From Longispora sp047121295 (GTDB taxonomy: Bacteria; Actinomycetota; Actinomycetes; Mycobacteriales; Micromonosporaceae), in NCBI RefSeq assembly GCF_047121295.1, contig NZ_CP139447.1:6634001-6698000 (forward strand): a DNA stretch of 64,000 bases. The letters run 5' to 3'. The position numbers were made by a program, and so were the translations under genes. The notes beneath the pieces were generated by a model. The model saw nothing but the letters and a program-made list of their open reading frames with translations, was not told where the DNA came from and made no database searches. This document shows positions 40,740 to 48,283 of the stretch, piece after piece; positions within the stretch are counted from its first letter, which is position 1; every line of letters starts with the position of its first letter.

Positions 40740-41684
40740 GTGACCGCCGAGCCCCCCTCGTCCACGGTCCTTTTGAAGGAGCTGGAGCCGGTCGTTGAGG
40801 CCAACCTCAACCGACACATGGCGACGGCCAAGGAGTGGTTTCCGCACGAGTACGTGCCGTGGAGTCAGGGCGAGGACTTCGACGGGGTACTGGGCGGCAA
40901 GGCATGGGACGTCGAGCAGTCCCAGCTCTCCGACATCGCCAGGACGTCACTGATCGTCAACCTCCTCACCGAGGACAACCTGCCCAGCTACCACCACGAG
41001 ATCGCGACGCTGTTCGGCCGCGACGGCGCGTGGGGCACCTGGGTGCACCGGTGGACGGCCGAGGAGGGCCGGCACGGGATGGCGATCCGGGACTACCTGC
41101 TCGCCACGCGCGCGGTGGACCCGATCGCCCTGGAGCGGGCGCGGATGGTGCACATGTCCACCCCGTTCGTGAACACCTACGACGAGACCGCGATCCACTC
41201 GATCGCCTACGTCTCGTTCCAGGAGCTCGCGACCCGGGTGGCGCACCGCAACACCGGCAAGATCAGCGGTGACCCGATCTGTGACCAGCTCCTGGCCAAG
41301 ATCGCCACCGACGAGAACCTGCACATGGTGTTCTACCGCAACCTGCTCAACGCGACGTTCGACTTGGCGCCGGACGTGGCGATGCGCGCGGTGTACGACG
41401 TGGTCAGCACGTTCCAGATGCCCGGCAACGGGATCGAGAACTTCGGTCGCAAGTCCGTGCAGATCGCGATGGCCGGCATCTACGACCTGCGGATCCACCA
41501 CGACGAGGTGGTGATCCCGGTGCTGCGCAACATCCGGGCGTTCGACCGCGACGGCCTGGCCGGCGACGGCGAGAAGGCCCGCGAGCAGCTGGCCGAGTTC
41601 ATGACGACGCTGGACGGCCAGGCGCGCCGGTTCACGGAGAAGCGCGACGCGCTGAACGCGAAGCGGGCGGCCCGCGCGGCCTGA
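40740..41684 (+). CDS. Acyl-ACP Δ9-type desaturase
   Basis: GTG 40740 follows GGAGG at 5-6 nt and gives 314 residues. The soluble ferritin-like desaturase has its two metal-ligand repeats: WTAEEGRHGMAIRDY (EExxH) and ATDENLHMVFYRN (DExxH), plus the N-terminal WFPHEYVPWSQGEDF block of actinobacterial members. It introduces a cis double bond in acyl-ACP using a di-iron site and ferredoxin. It lies after PlsC and its promoter carries a tandem operator, so lipid-responsive control is likely. Confidence 0.92.
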   Translation: MTAEPPSSTVLLKELEPVVEANLNRHMATAKEWFPHEYVPWSQGEDFDGVLGGKAWDVEQSQLSDIARTSLIVNLLTEDNLPSYHHEIATLFGRDGAWGTWVHRWTAEEGRHGMAIRDYLLATRAVDPIALERARMVHMSTPFVNTYDETAIHSIAYVSFQELATRVAHRNTGKISGDPICDQLLAKIATDENLHMVFYRNLLNATFDLAPDVAMRAVYDVVSTFQMPGNGIENFGRKSVQIAMAGIYDLRIHHDEVVIPVLRNIRAFDRDGLAGDGEKAREQLAEFMTTLDGQARRFTEKRDALNAKRAARAA

Positions 41685-41695
41685 TCCACTCGATC

Positions 41696-41736
41696 GCGGC
41701 CCATCACAGTTCCTCTGTGGTGGGCCGCGTTCCTTT
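41696..41736 (+). terminator. Intrinsic terminator of the desaturase gene
   Basis: A 14-bp stem (41696-41709 with 41715-41728, one wobble) and T-rich tail GTTCCTTTT begin 11 bp after the stop codon. A second weaker hairpin, AAAGTAG/CTACTTT at 41755-41776 followed by TT, lies just downstream and may be a backup. Confidence 0.8.
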
Positions 41737-41906
41737 TCGGGGTACCCATAACGGAAAGTAGTTTTCTGGCTACTTTTTGCCGGAAATGTGCCCTGACCAG
41801 GGGCCCCTTTCCCACGTGCGACAAAAGGGGCACAAGCTCCCGTGAACCCTTCTCGCCTCATGTGGAGAGACACGGTTAACTAGACCGGTGTCTACAGGAG
41901 GCCCCC

Positions 41907-41942
41907 GTGAACCGCACCCGCCCCCCGGGGATCCAGGGGTGA
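41907..41942 (+). CDS. Leader peptide (11 aa) before the sigma-factor gene
   Basis: GTG 41907 follows the perfect ribosome site GGAGG at 5 nt and opens an 11-codon frame, VNRTRPPGIQG. Its TGA (41940-41942) overlaps the GTG start (41939-41941) of the sigma-factor gene. The arrangement is typical of termination-reinitiation coupling, so translation of the sigma factor may depend on this leader. The run of Pro and Arg codons could slow ribosomes. It is only 11 codons, so this remains inference. Confidence 0.5.
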   Translation: MNRTRPPGIQG

Positions 41943-42529
41943 ACGGAGTCGCGTCCTCCGAGTGCACCGACGCCCAGATGATCGAGGTGTCACTGCACGA
42001 CTCCGAGCACTTCGCGGCGCTCTACGACCGGCACGCCGACCAGCTCTACCGGTACGCGTACCGCAGGGTCGGCCCCGGCGTCGTCGAGGACATCGTGGCC
42101 GACACCTTCGTGGCGGCGTTCAAGCGGCGGAACAGCTACGACCTGGGCTGCCCCGACGCCCGCGCCTGGCTGTTCGGCATCCTGACCAGGGAGATCGCCC
42201 GGCACCTCCGCCGGGAGAAGGCCCGCTACCGGGCGATGTCGCGGGCGTTCACCACCGCCGAGGAGGAGGACCCGGCGCTGCGGGTCGTGGCGGACGTGGC
42301 GGCGACCGCCCTGCGCGGGGAGCTGGCCGCCGCGCTGGCCCGGTTGTCGGCCGGCGACCGGCACGTCCTACTGCTGATCGCCTGGGGCGACCTGACGTAC
42401 GAGGAGACGGCCAGGGCGCTGGACATCCCGATCGGCACCGTCCGCTCCCGGCTGAACCGGGCCCGTCGCCGGGTCCGGTACGCGCTGGGGAACACCAATC
42501 CGATGAGCACCAGCGAGGAGCGAGGGTGA
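41939..42529 (+). CDS. ECF-family RNA polymerase sigma factor
   Basis: A 196-residue sigma-70 family protein: region 2 (FAALYDRHADQLYRYAYRRV, VEDIVADTFVAAFKRRNSYD, DARAWLFGILTREIARHLRRE) and region 4 (LARLSAGDRHVLLLIAWGDLTYEETARALDIPIGTVRSRLNRARRRVRYAL). GTG 41939 is preferred as it overlaps the leader peptide stop; an in-frame GTG at 41888 has a poor ribosome site. Its stop overlaps the start of the membrane protein gene by 4 bp (GTGA), so the latter is a likely partner or anti-sigma factor. Confidence 0.9.
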   Translation: MNGVASSECTDAQMIEVSLHDSEHFAALYDRHADQLYRYAYRRVGPGVVEDIVADTFVAAFKRRNSYDLGCPDARAWLFGILTREIARHLRREKARYRAMSRAFTTAEEEDPALRVVADVAATALRGELAAALARLSAGDRHVLLLIAWGDLTYEETARALDIPIGTVRSRLNRARRRVRYALGNTNPMSTSEERG

Positions 42530-43575
42530 ACGAGCAGGACATGCTCCAGGATCTCGGCGACCTCCTGGACCCGCCCGGCCGCGCGGCACCCGACCGGCTG
42601 CGCGAACGGGTGCTGCGCGCCACCGCCGCCCAGTCCGCCCGCCGGCGCGGGATGTGGGGCGCCATCACCGGGTCGGCCAGCGGGGCCGCGCCCGCCGCGC
42701 GGCTGCTGCGGGCCGTCGGCGGCGCGCTGCGGCCCGGGCTCGGCACCCGGCGGGTGGGGCTGAAGTTCGCGCTGGTCGGCGGCCTGGCGGCCGTGATCGC
42801 CGCCGGCATGTTCGCCATGCAGACCAGCCGGGTCGGCGGCCTGCCCCCGGTGGCGAACGCCGAGGCCGGCGAGGTGCTGCACGGGGCGGCCGACTCGGCG
42901 CTGCAGGTGCCGGGGCTGGCGGCCCGGCCGGAGCAGTTCGTGTATGTGGAGTCGGTCACCTGGTACCCGAAGCAGGGCGAACCGGGACAGAGCACGGTCC
43001 GGTCGTGGCTGTCGGTCGACGGCACCCGCGACGGTCTGATCTCCTCCGACCAGCCCGACCGGGCCGGGGGCACCGACCAGCGGGTGCCCGGCTGCCGCGA
43101 CGGCCGGGCCGCCGAGTGGGAGCCGGACGGGACGCTGTCGGCGGACCGGACCAGGCCGTGCGCCCCGGAGCCCGGCTACCTGACCGACATGCCGACCGAC
43201 CCGGTGCGGGCCCGCGCGAAGGTGTACGCGGACACGGCCGGCGGCGACCGCGACCAGCAGGCGTTCGTGGCCGTCGGTGTGCTGCTCACCCGGGGTTACC
43301 TGGCCCCGGCCGCCCGGGCCGCGCTGTTCACCGCCGCCGCGACCATCCCGGGGGTGCAGGTGGTCCGGGACGTGGCCGACGCGGCCGGCCGGCTCGGGAT
43401 CGCCGTGGCCCGCACCGACCGGGGCGTGCGCTACGAGCTGGTGTTCGACCCGACCAGCCACGAGCTGCGCGGCTGGCAGCAGCGGCCGGTCGACGGCGGG
43501 ATGGACATGCGGATGCTGCGGCCGGTGGCGTTCGTCCGGGTGGCCGTGGTGGACCGGGCCGGCCAGGTGCCGTAG
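42526..43575 (+). CDS. CU044_5270-type membrane protein, putative sigma partner
   Basis: A 349-residue protein: an acidic cytosolic N-terminus (MLQDLGDLLDPPGRAAPDRLRERVL), one membrane helix at about residues 80-98 (LKFALVGGLAAVIAAGMFAM) and an outer domain starting ANAEAGEVLHGAADSALQ and FVYVESVTWYP, the recognisable core of the CU044_5270 family. This family is regularly encoded just after ECF sigma factors in actinobacteria, so it may hold or signal to the sigma factor. A ZAS-type zinc motif is absent. Confidence 0.75.
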   Translation: MNEQDMLQDLGDLLDPPGRAAPDRLRERVLRATAAQSARRRGMWGAITGSASGAAPAARLLRAVGGALRPGLGTRRVGLKFALVGGLAAVIAAGMFAMQTSRVGGLPPVANAEAGEVLHGAADSALQVPGLAARPEQFVYVESVTWYPKQGEPGQSTVRSWLSVDGTRDGLISSDQPDRAGGTDQRVPGCRDGRAAEWEPDGTLSADRTRPCAPEPGYLTDMPTDPVRARAKVYADTAGGDRDQQAFVAVGVLLTRGYLAPAARAALFTAAATIPGVQVVRDVADAAGRLGIAVARTDRGVRYELVFDPTSHELRGWQQRPVDGGMDMRMLRPVAFVRVAVVDRAGQVP

Positions 43576-43608
43576 CCGGGCCCTCGGCGGACCCGGCCCG
43601 GCGGGACC

Positions 43609-44097
43609 CTACGGCCAGTACTGGTCGGGGCTGTTCGCCGTGAAGATCCAGCCGCCGTCGCAGTCCAGGAAGTCCACGCTCGTGTAGCCGCGCCCGGAGC
43701 CCGACACCGGCTCGCTGTCGAGCGGGTAGTGCCCGAGGCTGTAGGTGTCGACCGTGTACTGGTACCTCGGCTGGCCGTTCACGAAGATGAACACGTTGGC
43801 CTTGCACTCCCCCCGGGTCCGGGAGTTGAGGTAGAAGTCGCCCCACAGCGCCTTCGAGCCGGCCTTGTAGCTGACGCACGGCCGGGCGTCGGAGACGTTC
43901 TGGCAACCGCCGCCCGAGGCGGACAGCGAGACGGGCCCCGCGACCGGGCGGGCGACCGAGTGCGGCTGGGGCTGGTCCGCGCCGCGCAGCACCGTCACAT
44001 GGTGCGCGGTCCCGGGGGCGGCGTGCGCCGGTGTCTGGACGACGAGCGCCGCCGTCGCGACACAGAACGCGAGAAGTGCTACGCGGGGCTTTGACAT
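43609..44097 (-). CDS. Secreted hypothetical protein
   Basis: A 162-residue protein with a Sec signal peptide (residues 1-26, ending AHA). The mature part has four Cys residues (GGCQ, RPCVSYKAG, GECKANVF, DCDGGW), probably two disulfides, and aromatic-rich β strands (GDFYLNSR, YTVDTYSLGHYPLD). I do not recognise a family. It is convergent with the sigma-partner gene. A lectin-like or small inhibitor role is possible but cannot be shown. Confidence 0.65.
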   Translation of the reverse strand: MSKPRVALLAFCVATAALVVQTPAHAAPGTAHHVTVLRGADQPQPHSVARPVAGPVSLSASGGGCQNVSDARPCVSYKAGSKALWGDFYLNSRTRGECKANVFIFVNGQPRYQYTVDTYSLGHYPLDSEPVSGSGRGYTSVDFLDCDGGWIFTANSPDQYWP

Positions 44098-44137
44098 GGA
44101 TCCTCCAGGACTGCGGTGCGCGGCTGCGCCAGGAATC

Positions 44138-44980
44138 CTATCTGGACCCGGACAGAATTCTCGCGGCTCCCGCCATCAGATGGTCGGCGATCACGTCGAC
44201 GTGCCGGTTGCGCCAGTCGGCCAGGTGGGTGCCCCGGACGTCGTGGTTGAACGCGCCCACCGGCGAGCCCGAGGACACGTCGAGGGCGGCGAGCGCGTCG
44301 CGGACCTCGTCGGTGGCGCCGGCCTCGGGGGTCGGGTGGTTGACGGAGCCGGCGACCACGAAGTCCGCGCCGAGGACGAACGCCGCCGCGACGCCCTCGG
44401 GGGTGCCGAGCCCGCCGCCGTACCCGATCCGGGTCGGGGAGCCGAGCCGGTCGCGCATCCGGACCAGGGCCAGCAGGTGCGCGACGTTGCCGCCGAGTAC
44501 GGCGATGTCGGTGGCCACGGGCGGGCCCGCGTCCGACGCTTCGGGAGCGAGACCCGCCGCGCGCAGCGCCGCGCCCGACGGTGGGCGCAGGAACGCCTCG
44601 GCGGCGGCCGGGGACGCTACGTTGAGGAGGAGCTGGCGGGGCCCGGCCGCGAACCGGTAGCGCAGCAGGGCCGGGGTCGGCTCGGAGTAGCCGGTCGCGT
44701 CCACGTACCGCACCCCGGCGGCCAGGTAGCGGTCCACGAGGTCGTCCTCGTGCGCTGCGGGCAGCTCCATCCCGAACGGGGTGTCGCGCAGCTCGTCCAG
44801 CGCGGCGTCGACCGCGCCGAGGGGCATGTGCTCGGCCCCGTAGAAGCCGAGCAGGCCCGCCTTGCCGAGTCGCAGGCACAGGTCCACGGAGGTCACCGCC
44901 GACGGCAGCGCGCCGGCCAGGTAGGCGTACTTCACGCCGTAGTCCGCCCGGAACGCGGCGCTGCCCAGAGTCACAGTCAT
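44138..44980 (-). CDS. PfaD/NPD-like flavin enzyme
   Basis: A 280-residue TIM-barrel protein that matches PfaD-type enoyl reductases and 2-nitropropane-dioxygenase-like enzymes: LGSAAFRADYGVKYAYLAGAL, LGKAGLLGFYGAEHM, LAAGVRYVDATGYS and GYGGGLGTPEGVAAAFVLGADFVVAGSVN (FMN phosphate site). PfaD works in trans with polyunsaturated fatty acid or polyketide synthases, none of which is visible here. It is shorter than PfaD of PUFA clusters (about 500), so it is a truncated or separate subfamily. A GTG at 44986 is an alternative start. Confidence 0.7.
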   Translation of the reverse strand: MTVTLGSAAFRADYGVKYAYLAGALPSAVTSVDLCLRLGKAGLLGFYGAEHMPLGAVDAALDELRDTPFGMELPAAHEDDLVDRYLAAGVRYVDATGYSEPTPALLRYRFAAGPRQLLLNVASPAAAEAFLRPPSGAALRAAGLAPEASDAGPPVATDIAVLGGNVAHLLALVRMRDRLGSPTRIGYGGGLGTPEGVAAAFVLGADFVVAGSVNHPTPEAGATDEVRDALAALDVSSGSPVGAFNHDVRGTHLADWRNRHVDVIADHLMAGAARILSGSR

Positions 44981-45050
44981 GCCCACAAGAGGAACATGTC
45001 GGGACTGTGGAGTGTGGTCGGGGTGGGCGTGTCGTGGCTACAGTCGGGCC

Positions 45051-45341
45051 ATGGTCATGCGGGCGACATGGAACGGCACGGTGATCGCGGAGTCCGACGA
45101 CACCGTGGTCGTGGAGAGCAACCACTACTTCCCGAGGGAAGCGGTGCGCTGGGAGCACCTGATCGACAGCGACACCCACACCACCTGCCACTGGAAGGGC
45201 CTCGCGTCCTACTACTCGATCTCGGTCGGCGGCGAGACCAACGCGGACGCCGCCTGGTTCTACCCGGAGCCGTTCGAGGCGGCCGAGCAGGTCCGCGACC
45301 GGGTGGCCTTCTGGCGCGGCGTGGAGATCACCGCCGTCTAA
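45051..45341 (+). CDS. DUF427-family protein
   Basis: A 96-residue protein with the DUF427 block: RATWNGTVIAESDDTVVVESNHYFP, THTTCHWKGLASYYSISVGGETNADAAWFYPEP. The family folds as a small β-rich domain; the role is unknown, with a suspected link to small-molecule binding. A second ATG two codons downstream (45057) could also be used. No ribosome site is clear; the gene may be leaderless. Confidence 0.88.
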   Translation: MVMRATWNGTVIAESDDTVVVESNHYFPREAVRWEHLIDSDTHTTCHWKGLASYYSISVGGETNADAAWFYPEPFEAAEQVRDRVAFWRGVEITAV

Positions 45342-45346
45342 CCGTG

Positions 45347-45396
45347 TGATCTTCATGCACCTGGGCAGGCGGGGCTACCCGGGTGCATGAAGATCA
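45347..45396. repeat. Intergenic palindrome, 15-bp arms
   Basis: TGATCTTCATGCACC (45347-45361) is exactly complementary to GGTGCATGAAGATCA (45382-45396), with a 20-nt GC-rich loop that can pair further (GGG/CCC). It lies right after the DUF427 stop, so it may end its transcript. I recall this sequence as a frequent element in Micromonosporaceae-like genomes. Confidence 0.75.
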
Positions 45397-45436
45397 ACCG
45401 CGCGGCCCCGCCGGGTGGATGGCTTAGGGTGCTGGG

Positions 45437-45967
45437 ATGCGTAGCGGAACCTTGTCGGTAATCGTCCTGGCCCTCGCGGCCGTCACCACGGCCGGCTGCG
45501 GCACCGAGAGCGCCCCGGCGGCCGACGCCCCCGACGCGGCGAAGCCGGTGTGCACCGCCGACGACGTGCGGGTCGGCGGCGAGGCCGGCAAGCGCCCGAC
45601 CGTGAAGATCCCGGACACGTGCGCCCCGCCGACCACCCTACTGATGAAGGACCTCACCCCGGGTCAGGACCCGGTCGTGAAGGCCGGCGACGCGGTGGAC
45701 ACCCAGTACCTGCTGGTCACCTGGTCGAACAAGAAGGAGGTCGACGCCTCCTGGAACCGTGGCCAGACCTTCGAGGTGTCCCCGGTCGGCCAGGCCCGGG
45801 TCATCGCCGGCTGGAACGAGGGCCTGATCGGCATGAAGCAGGGCTCCCGCCGGCTCCTGATCATCCCGGCGGACAAGGGCTACGGCGCGCAGGGCAACAG
45901 CGGCATCAAGGGCGGCGAGACGCTGGTCTTCGTCGTGGACGCGGCCAAGGTCAACGGCGGGGCCTGA
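45437..45967 (+). CDS. FKBP-type peptidyl-prolyl isomerase lipoprotein
   Basis: A 176-residue lipoprotein: signal peptide with lipobox TTAGC near residue 20 and a Pro/Ala-rich spacer, then an FKBP domain (residues 60-174: TLLMKDLTPGQDPVVKAGDAVDTQYLLVTW, VIAGWNEGLIGMKQGSRRLLIIPADKGYG, LVFVVDAAKV). It should catalyse proline isomerisation during folding of exported proteins outside the membrane. Single gene. Confidence 0.9.
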   Translation: MRSGTLSVIVLALAAVTTAGCGTESAPAADAPDAAKPVCTADDVRVGGEAGKRPTVKIPDTCAPPTTLLMKDLTPGQDPVVKAGDAVDTQYLLVTWSNKKEVDASWNRGQTFEVSPVGQARVIAGWNEGLIGMKQGSRRLLIIPADKGYGAQGNSGIKGGETLVFVVDAAKVNGGA

Positions 45968-46114
45968 AAGGCCTTCCTCCGGTTACGGTGGGGCCCGACC
46001 GGGCACGCGTCGGCCCCGCCCGGGCCAGGTGCGGGGGCTGACGCCCGGAGACTGTGACCGGGCGCGGGGCGGGGTGTCTCCCGCCGCCCACGGCCCCGCC
46101 TCGCTCAAGTGAGG

Positions 46115-46265
46115 CCCCACCCCGTCGCAGGGGACTGTTCGCTGGGCGGCAGCCACGGACGCGGGCCCGACTCCCCCACCCCGTCGCAGGGGACTGTTCG
46201 CTGGGCCCCGGCCAGCGACGGTCCCGGCGCTTCTCACCCCGTCGCAGGGGACCCCTCCGCCGGGC
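46115..46265. repeat. Three CRISPR-like direct repeats with 26-28-bp spacers
   Basis: A 33-bp sequence is identical at 46115-46147 and 46174-46206, and a third, partly diverged copy lies at 46235-46265. Unique spacers of 26 and 28 bp separate them (period 59 and 58 bp). Each repeat holds a small hairpin CCCC-GTCGCA-GGGG, the look of a type I-E-like repeat, and the last copy is degenerate as CRISPR ends often are. No cas genes are nearby and only three copies exist, so a chance tandem duplication is equally possible. The rest of 45968-46327 has no gene. Confidence 0.45.
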
Positions 46266-46327
46266 TCCGGCCACCGATGCCGCTGGAGACCGGGGCAGGT
46301 GCGCGGCGTAACCGTCAAAAAAGGGGT

Positions 46328-46960
46328 TCAGTCCAGGAAGCCGTGCCGGACGGCATAGAGCGCCGCCTGGGTGCGGTCCTGCACGCCCAGCTTGGTCAGC
46401 ACGGCGCTGACGTGCGTCTTCACCGTCTTCTCCGCGAGCCCCAGCTCCCGGGCGACCTCCCGGTTCGAGTGCCCCCGGGCCAGCTCGACGAGCACCTGGC
46501 GCTCCCGGGCGGTGAGCCGCGCGTCGGGGGCGGGCCGTTCCCCGGCGGCGAGCAGCTGGGCGACGTCGGGGTGCAGCAGCACGTGTCCGGCGTGCACGGC
46601 CCGGATCGCGGCGGCCAGCGCGGGCGGGTCGATGTTCTTGTACACGTAGCCGGCCGCCCCGGCCCGCATCGCCGGCAGCACGGCCGACGGTTCGGTGAAG
46701 CTGGTGATCACCAGGACCCGGGCGGAGTTGCCCCGGTCGCGGAGCCCGCGCAGCCCGGCCACCCCGTCGGCGCCGGGCATCTTCAGGTCGAGGACGATCA
46801 CGTCGGGCCGCAGTTCCTCGGCGGCGGTCACGCACTCGTCGCCGTCGCCGGCCTCGCCCACGACGGCGATGTCGTCCTGGAGTTCGAGGAACGTGCGCAG
46901 CCCCTGCCGGACGACCGGGTGGTCGTCGACGATCATGACCCTGATCCGGTCACCGGCCAT
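46328..46960 (-). CDS. LuxR/NarL-family response regulator
   Basis: A 210-residue response regulator: receiver with VDDHP and VIVLDLKMPG (phospho-acceptor Asp near 58), ITSFTEP and YKN switch residues, and LuxR helix-turn-helix (LTARERQVLVELARGHSNREVARELGLAEKTVKTHVSAVLTKLGV). It overlaps the kinase gene by 11 bp and is co-translated with it. Confidence 0.9.
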   Translation of the reverse strand: MAGDRIRVMIVDDHPVVRQGLRTFLELQDDIAVVGEAGDGDECVTAAEELRPDVIVLDLKMPGADGVAGLRGLRDRGNSARVLVITSFTEPSAVLPAMRAGAAGYVYKNIDPPALAAAIRAVHAGHVLLHPDVAQLLAAGERPAPDARLTARERQVLVELARGHSNREVARELGLAEKTVKTHVSAVLTKLGVQDRTQAALYAVRHGFLD

Positions 46961-48080
46961 CGAGGGGGACCTCCACCCGGATCGTCGTACCGCCGGCCCC
47001 GGACGTGACCGTGAACTTCCCCCCGGCCGCCCGGGCCCGGTCCCGCATCGAGGCGAGCCCGAGCCGGCGGGTCGCGCGGCCCGCCTCGGTGGGGTCGAAG
47101 CCCGTGCCGTTGTCGGAGACCAGCAGGTAGACGACCCGGCCCCGGGCGAACAGCGCCACGTCGATCACGCCGGCCCGCGAGTGCCGCAGCGCGTTGTGCA
47201 GGGCCTCCTGGGCGATCCGGAACACCGCCTCCTGCTGCGGCGGGGACAGTTTCGGCAGGTCACCGGCCGTGAACGTCACCGAGGCGTCGTGCACCCGGTC
47301 GAGGAGCTCGACGTGTTTGCGCAGCGCCAGGGCCATCCCGTCGCCGGCCAGCTCGGCCGGCAGCAGCCCGGTGACCACGGCGTGCAGCTCGTCCACGGCC
47401 TCGGCGGCGAGCTGTCGCACCGTGGCGAGCTGCTCTGCGGCCCGGGCCGGGTCCCGTTCCAGCAGGGTGCTCGCCGCCTCGGCCGTGAGCCGGAGGCTGA
47501 ACAGCTTCTGGGTGACGGCGTCGTGCAGCTCGCGGGCGATCCTGGTCCGCTCCTCCAGGATGGACAGCTCGCGGCCCCGCTCGTACAGCCGGGCGTTGAC
47601 CAGGGCGATCGCGGCGTGCGCGGCCAGCAGGGTCAGCAGCTCGGAGTCGGCGGCCGTGAACCCGCCGGGCTTGTTGGCCAGGTACAGCCCGCCCAGGATC
47701 TCGTCACCGTCGGTGATCGGCATGCCGAGGAACGCGGTCAGGTCGGGGTGCGCGGCCGGCCAGTACCCTTCGAAGCCCGGGTGGTCGTGGATGTCGTCCA
47801 GCAGCACGGGCTTCGGGTCGTGCAGCATCGCGCCGAGCACCCCGTGCTGGCGCGGTAGCGGGCCGATCGCCGCCCACTCCTCGTCGGTGATCCCGTCGAC
47901 CACGAACTCCGCGAACGAACCGGCCGAGTCGGGCACGCCGAGGGCCGCGTACCGGGCGCCGAGCAGCTTGCGGGCCGACGTGACGATCGTCTGCAGCACG
48001 TCGCGGGCCGACAGGTGCGAGGTGACGGCCAGGACGGCGGCGCTCACCTCGCGCAGCTCCGCCCGGTCCAGGGAACTCAC
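46950..48080 (-). CDS. GAF-domain sensor histidine kinase
   Basis: A 376-residue soluble kinase. Residues 20-165 are a GAF domain (GARYAALGVPDS, VLLDDIHDHPGFEGYWPAAHPDLTAFLGMPITD, FTAADSELLTLLAAHAAIALVNARLYE) and the rest HisKA_3 (RIARELHDAVTQKLFSLRL, His near 201) with an ATP-binding domain (AQEALHNALRHS, VSDNGTGFDP). The GAF pattern is like DosS/DevS-type kinases but with one GAF only; heme binding is not shown. Likely senses a cytosolic small molecule or redox state. Confidence 0.88.
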   Translation of the reverse strand: MSSLDRAELREVSAAVLAVTSHLSARDVLQTIVTSARKLLGARYAALGVPDSAGSFAEFVVDGITDEEWAAIGPLPRQHGVLGAMLHDPKPVLLDDIHDHPGFEGYWPAAHPDLTAFLGMPITDGDEILGGLYLANKPGGFTAADSELLTLLAAHAAIALVNARLYERGRELSILEERTRIARELHDAVTQKLFSLRLTAEAASTLLERDPARAAEQLATVRQLAAEAVDELHAVVTGLLPAELAGDGMALALRKHVELLDRVHDASVTFTAGDLPKLSPPQQEAVFRIAQEALHNALRHSRAGVIDVALFARGRVVYLLVSDNGTGFDPTEAGRATRRLGLASMRDRARAAGGKFTVTSGAGGTTIRVEVPLDGR

Positions 48081-48180
48081 GCGCCGGCCCCGCCGCGCTC
48101 GCCGGACGGCCGTCCACTCGCTCGCTGACGCTCGGTCATGTCCTCACCGTACCCAGGCGGCGGCATGCCCGGATCGGGCC

Positions 48181-48247
48181 GGGGACCTAGGTCAGAAGTC
48201 CCGGGCCCCGGCCGACCGCCGCCCGATGGCGGGGACCGTGATCGGCC
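48181..48247. promoter_or_regulatory. G/C-palindromic half-sites before the SDR gene
   Basis: GGGGACCTAGGTC (48181-48193), AAGTCCCGGGCCC (48196-48208) and GGGGACCGTGATCGGCC (48231-48247) are related imperfect palindromes resembling GGGAC..GTCCC half-sites of DevR-type regulators. They lie between the GAF kinase and the SDR gene, so the paired NarL-type regulator is a candidate binder (inference). Confidence 0.35.
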
Positions 48248-48283
48248 ATAGCGTCGAGAACACACCCAACCAGGAGGTACGCG

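Noticed and set aside
41888..41938. Sigma factor start at GTG 41888
   Set aside because: Poor ribosome site; GTG 41939 overlaps the leader peptide stop and lies closer to the conserved region 2.
46115..46265. Calling a bona fide CRISPR array
   Set aside because: Only three repeats, spacers shorter than usual and no cas genes; kept as a repeat with a query.
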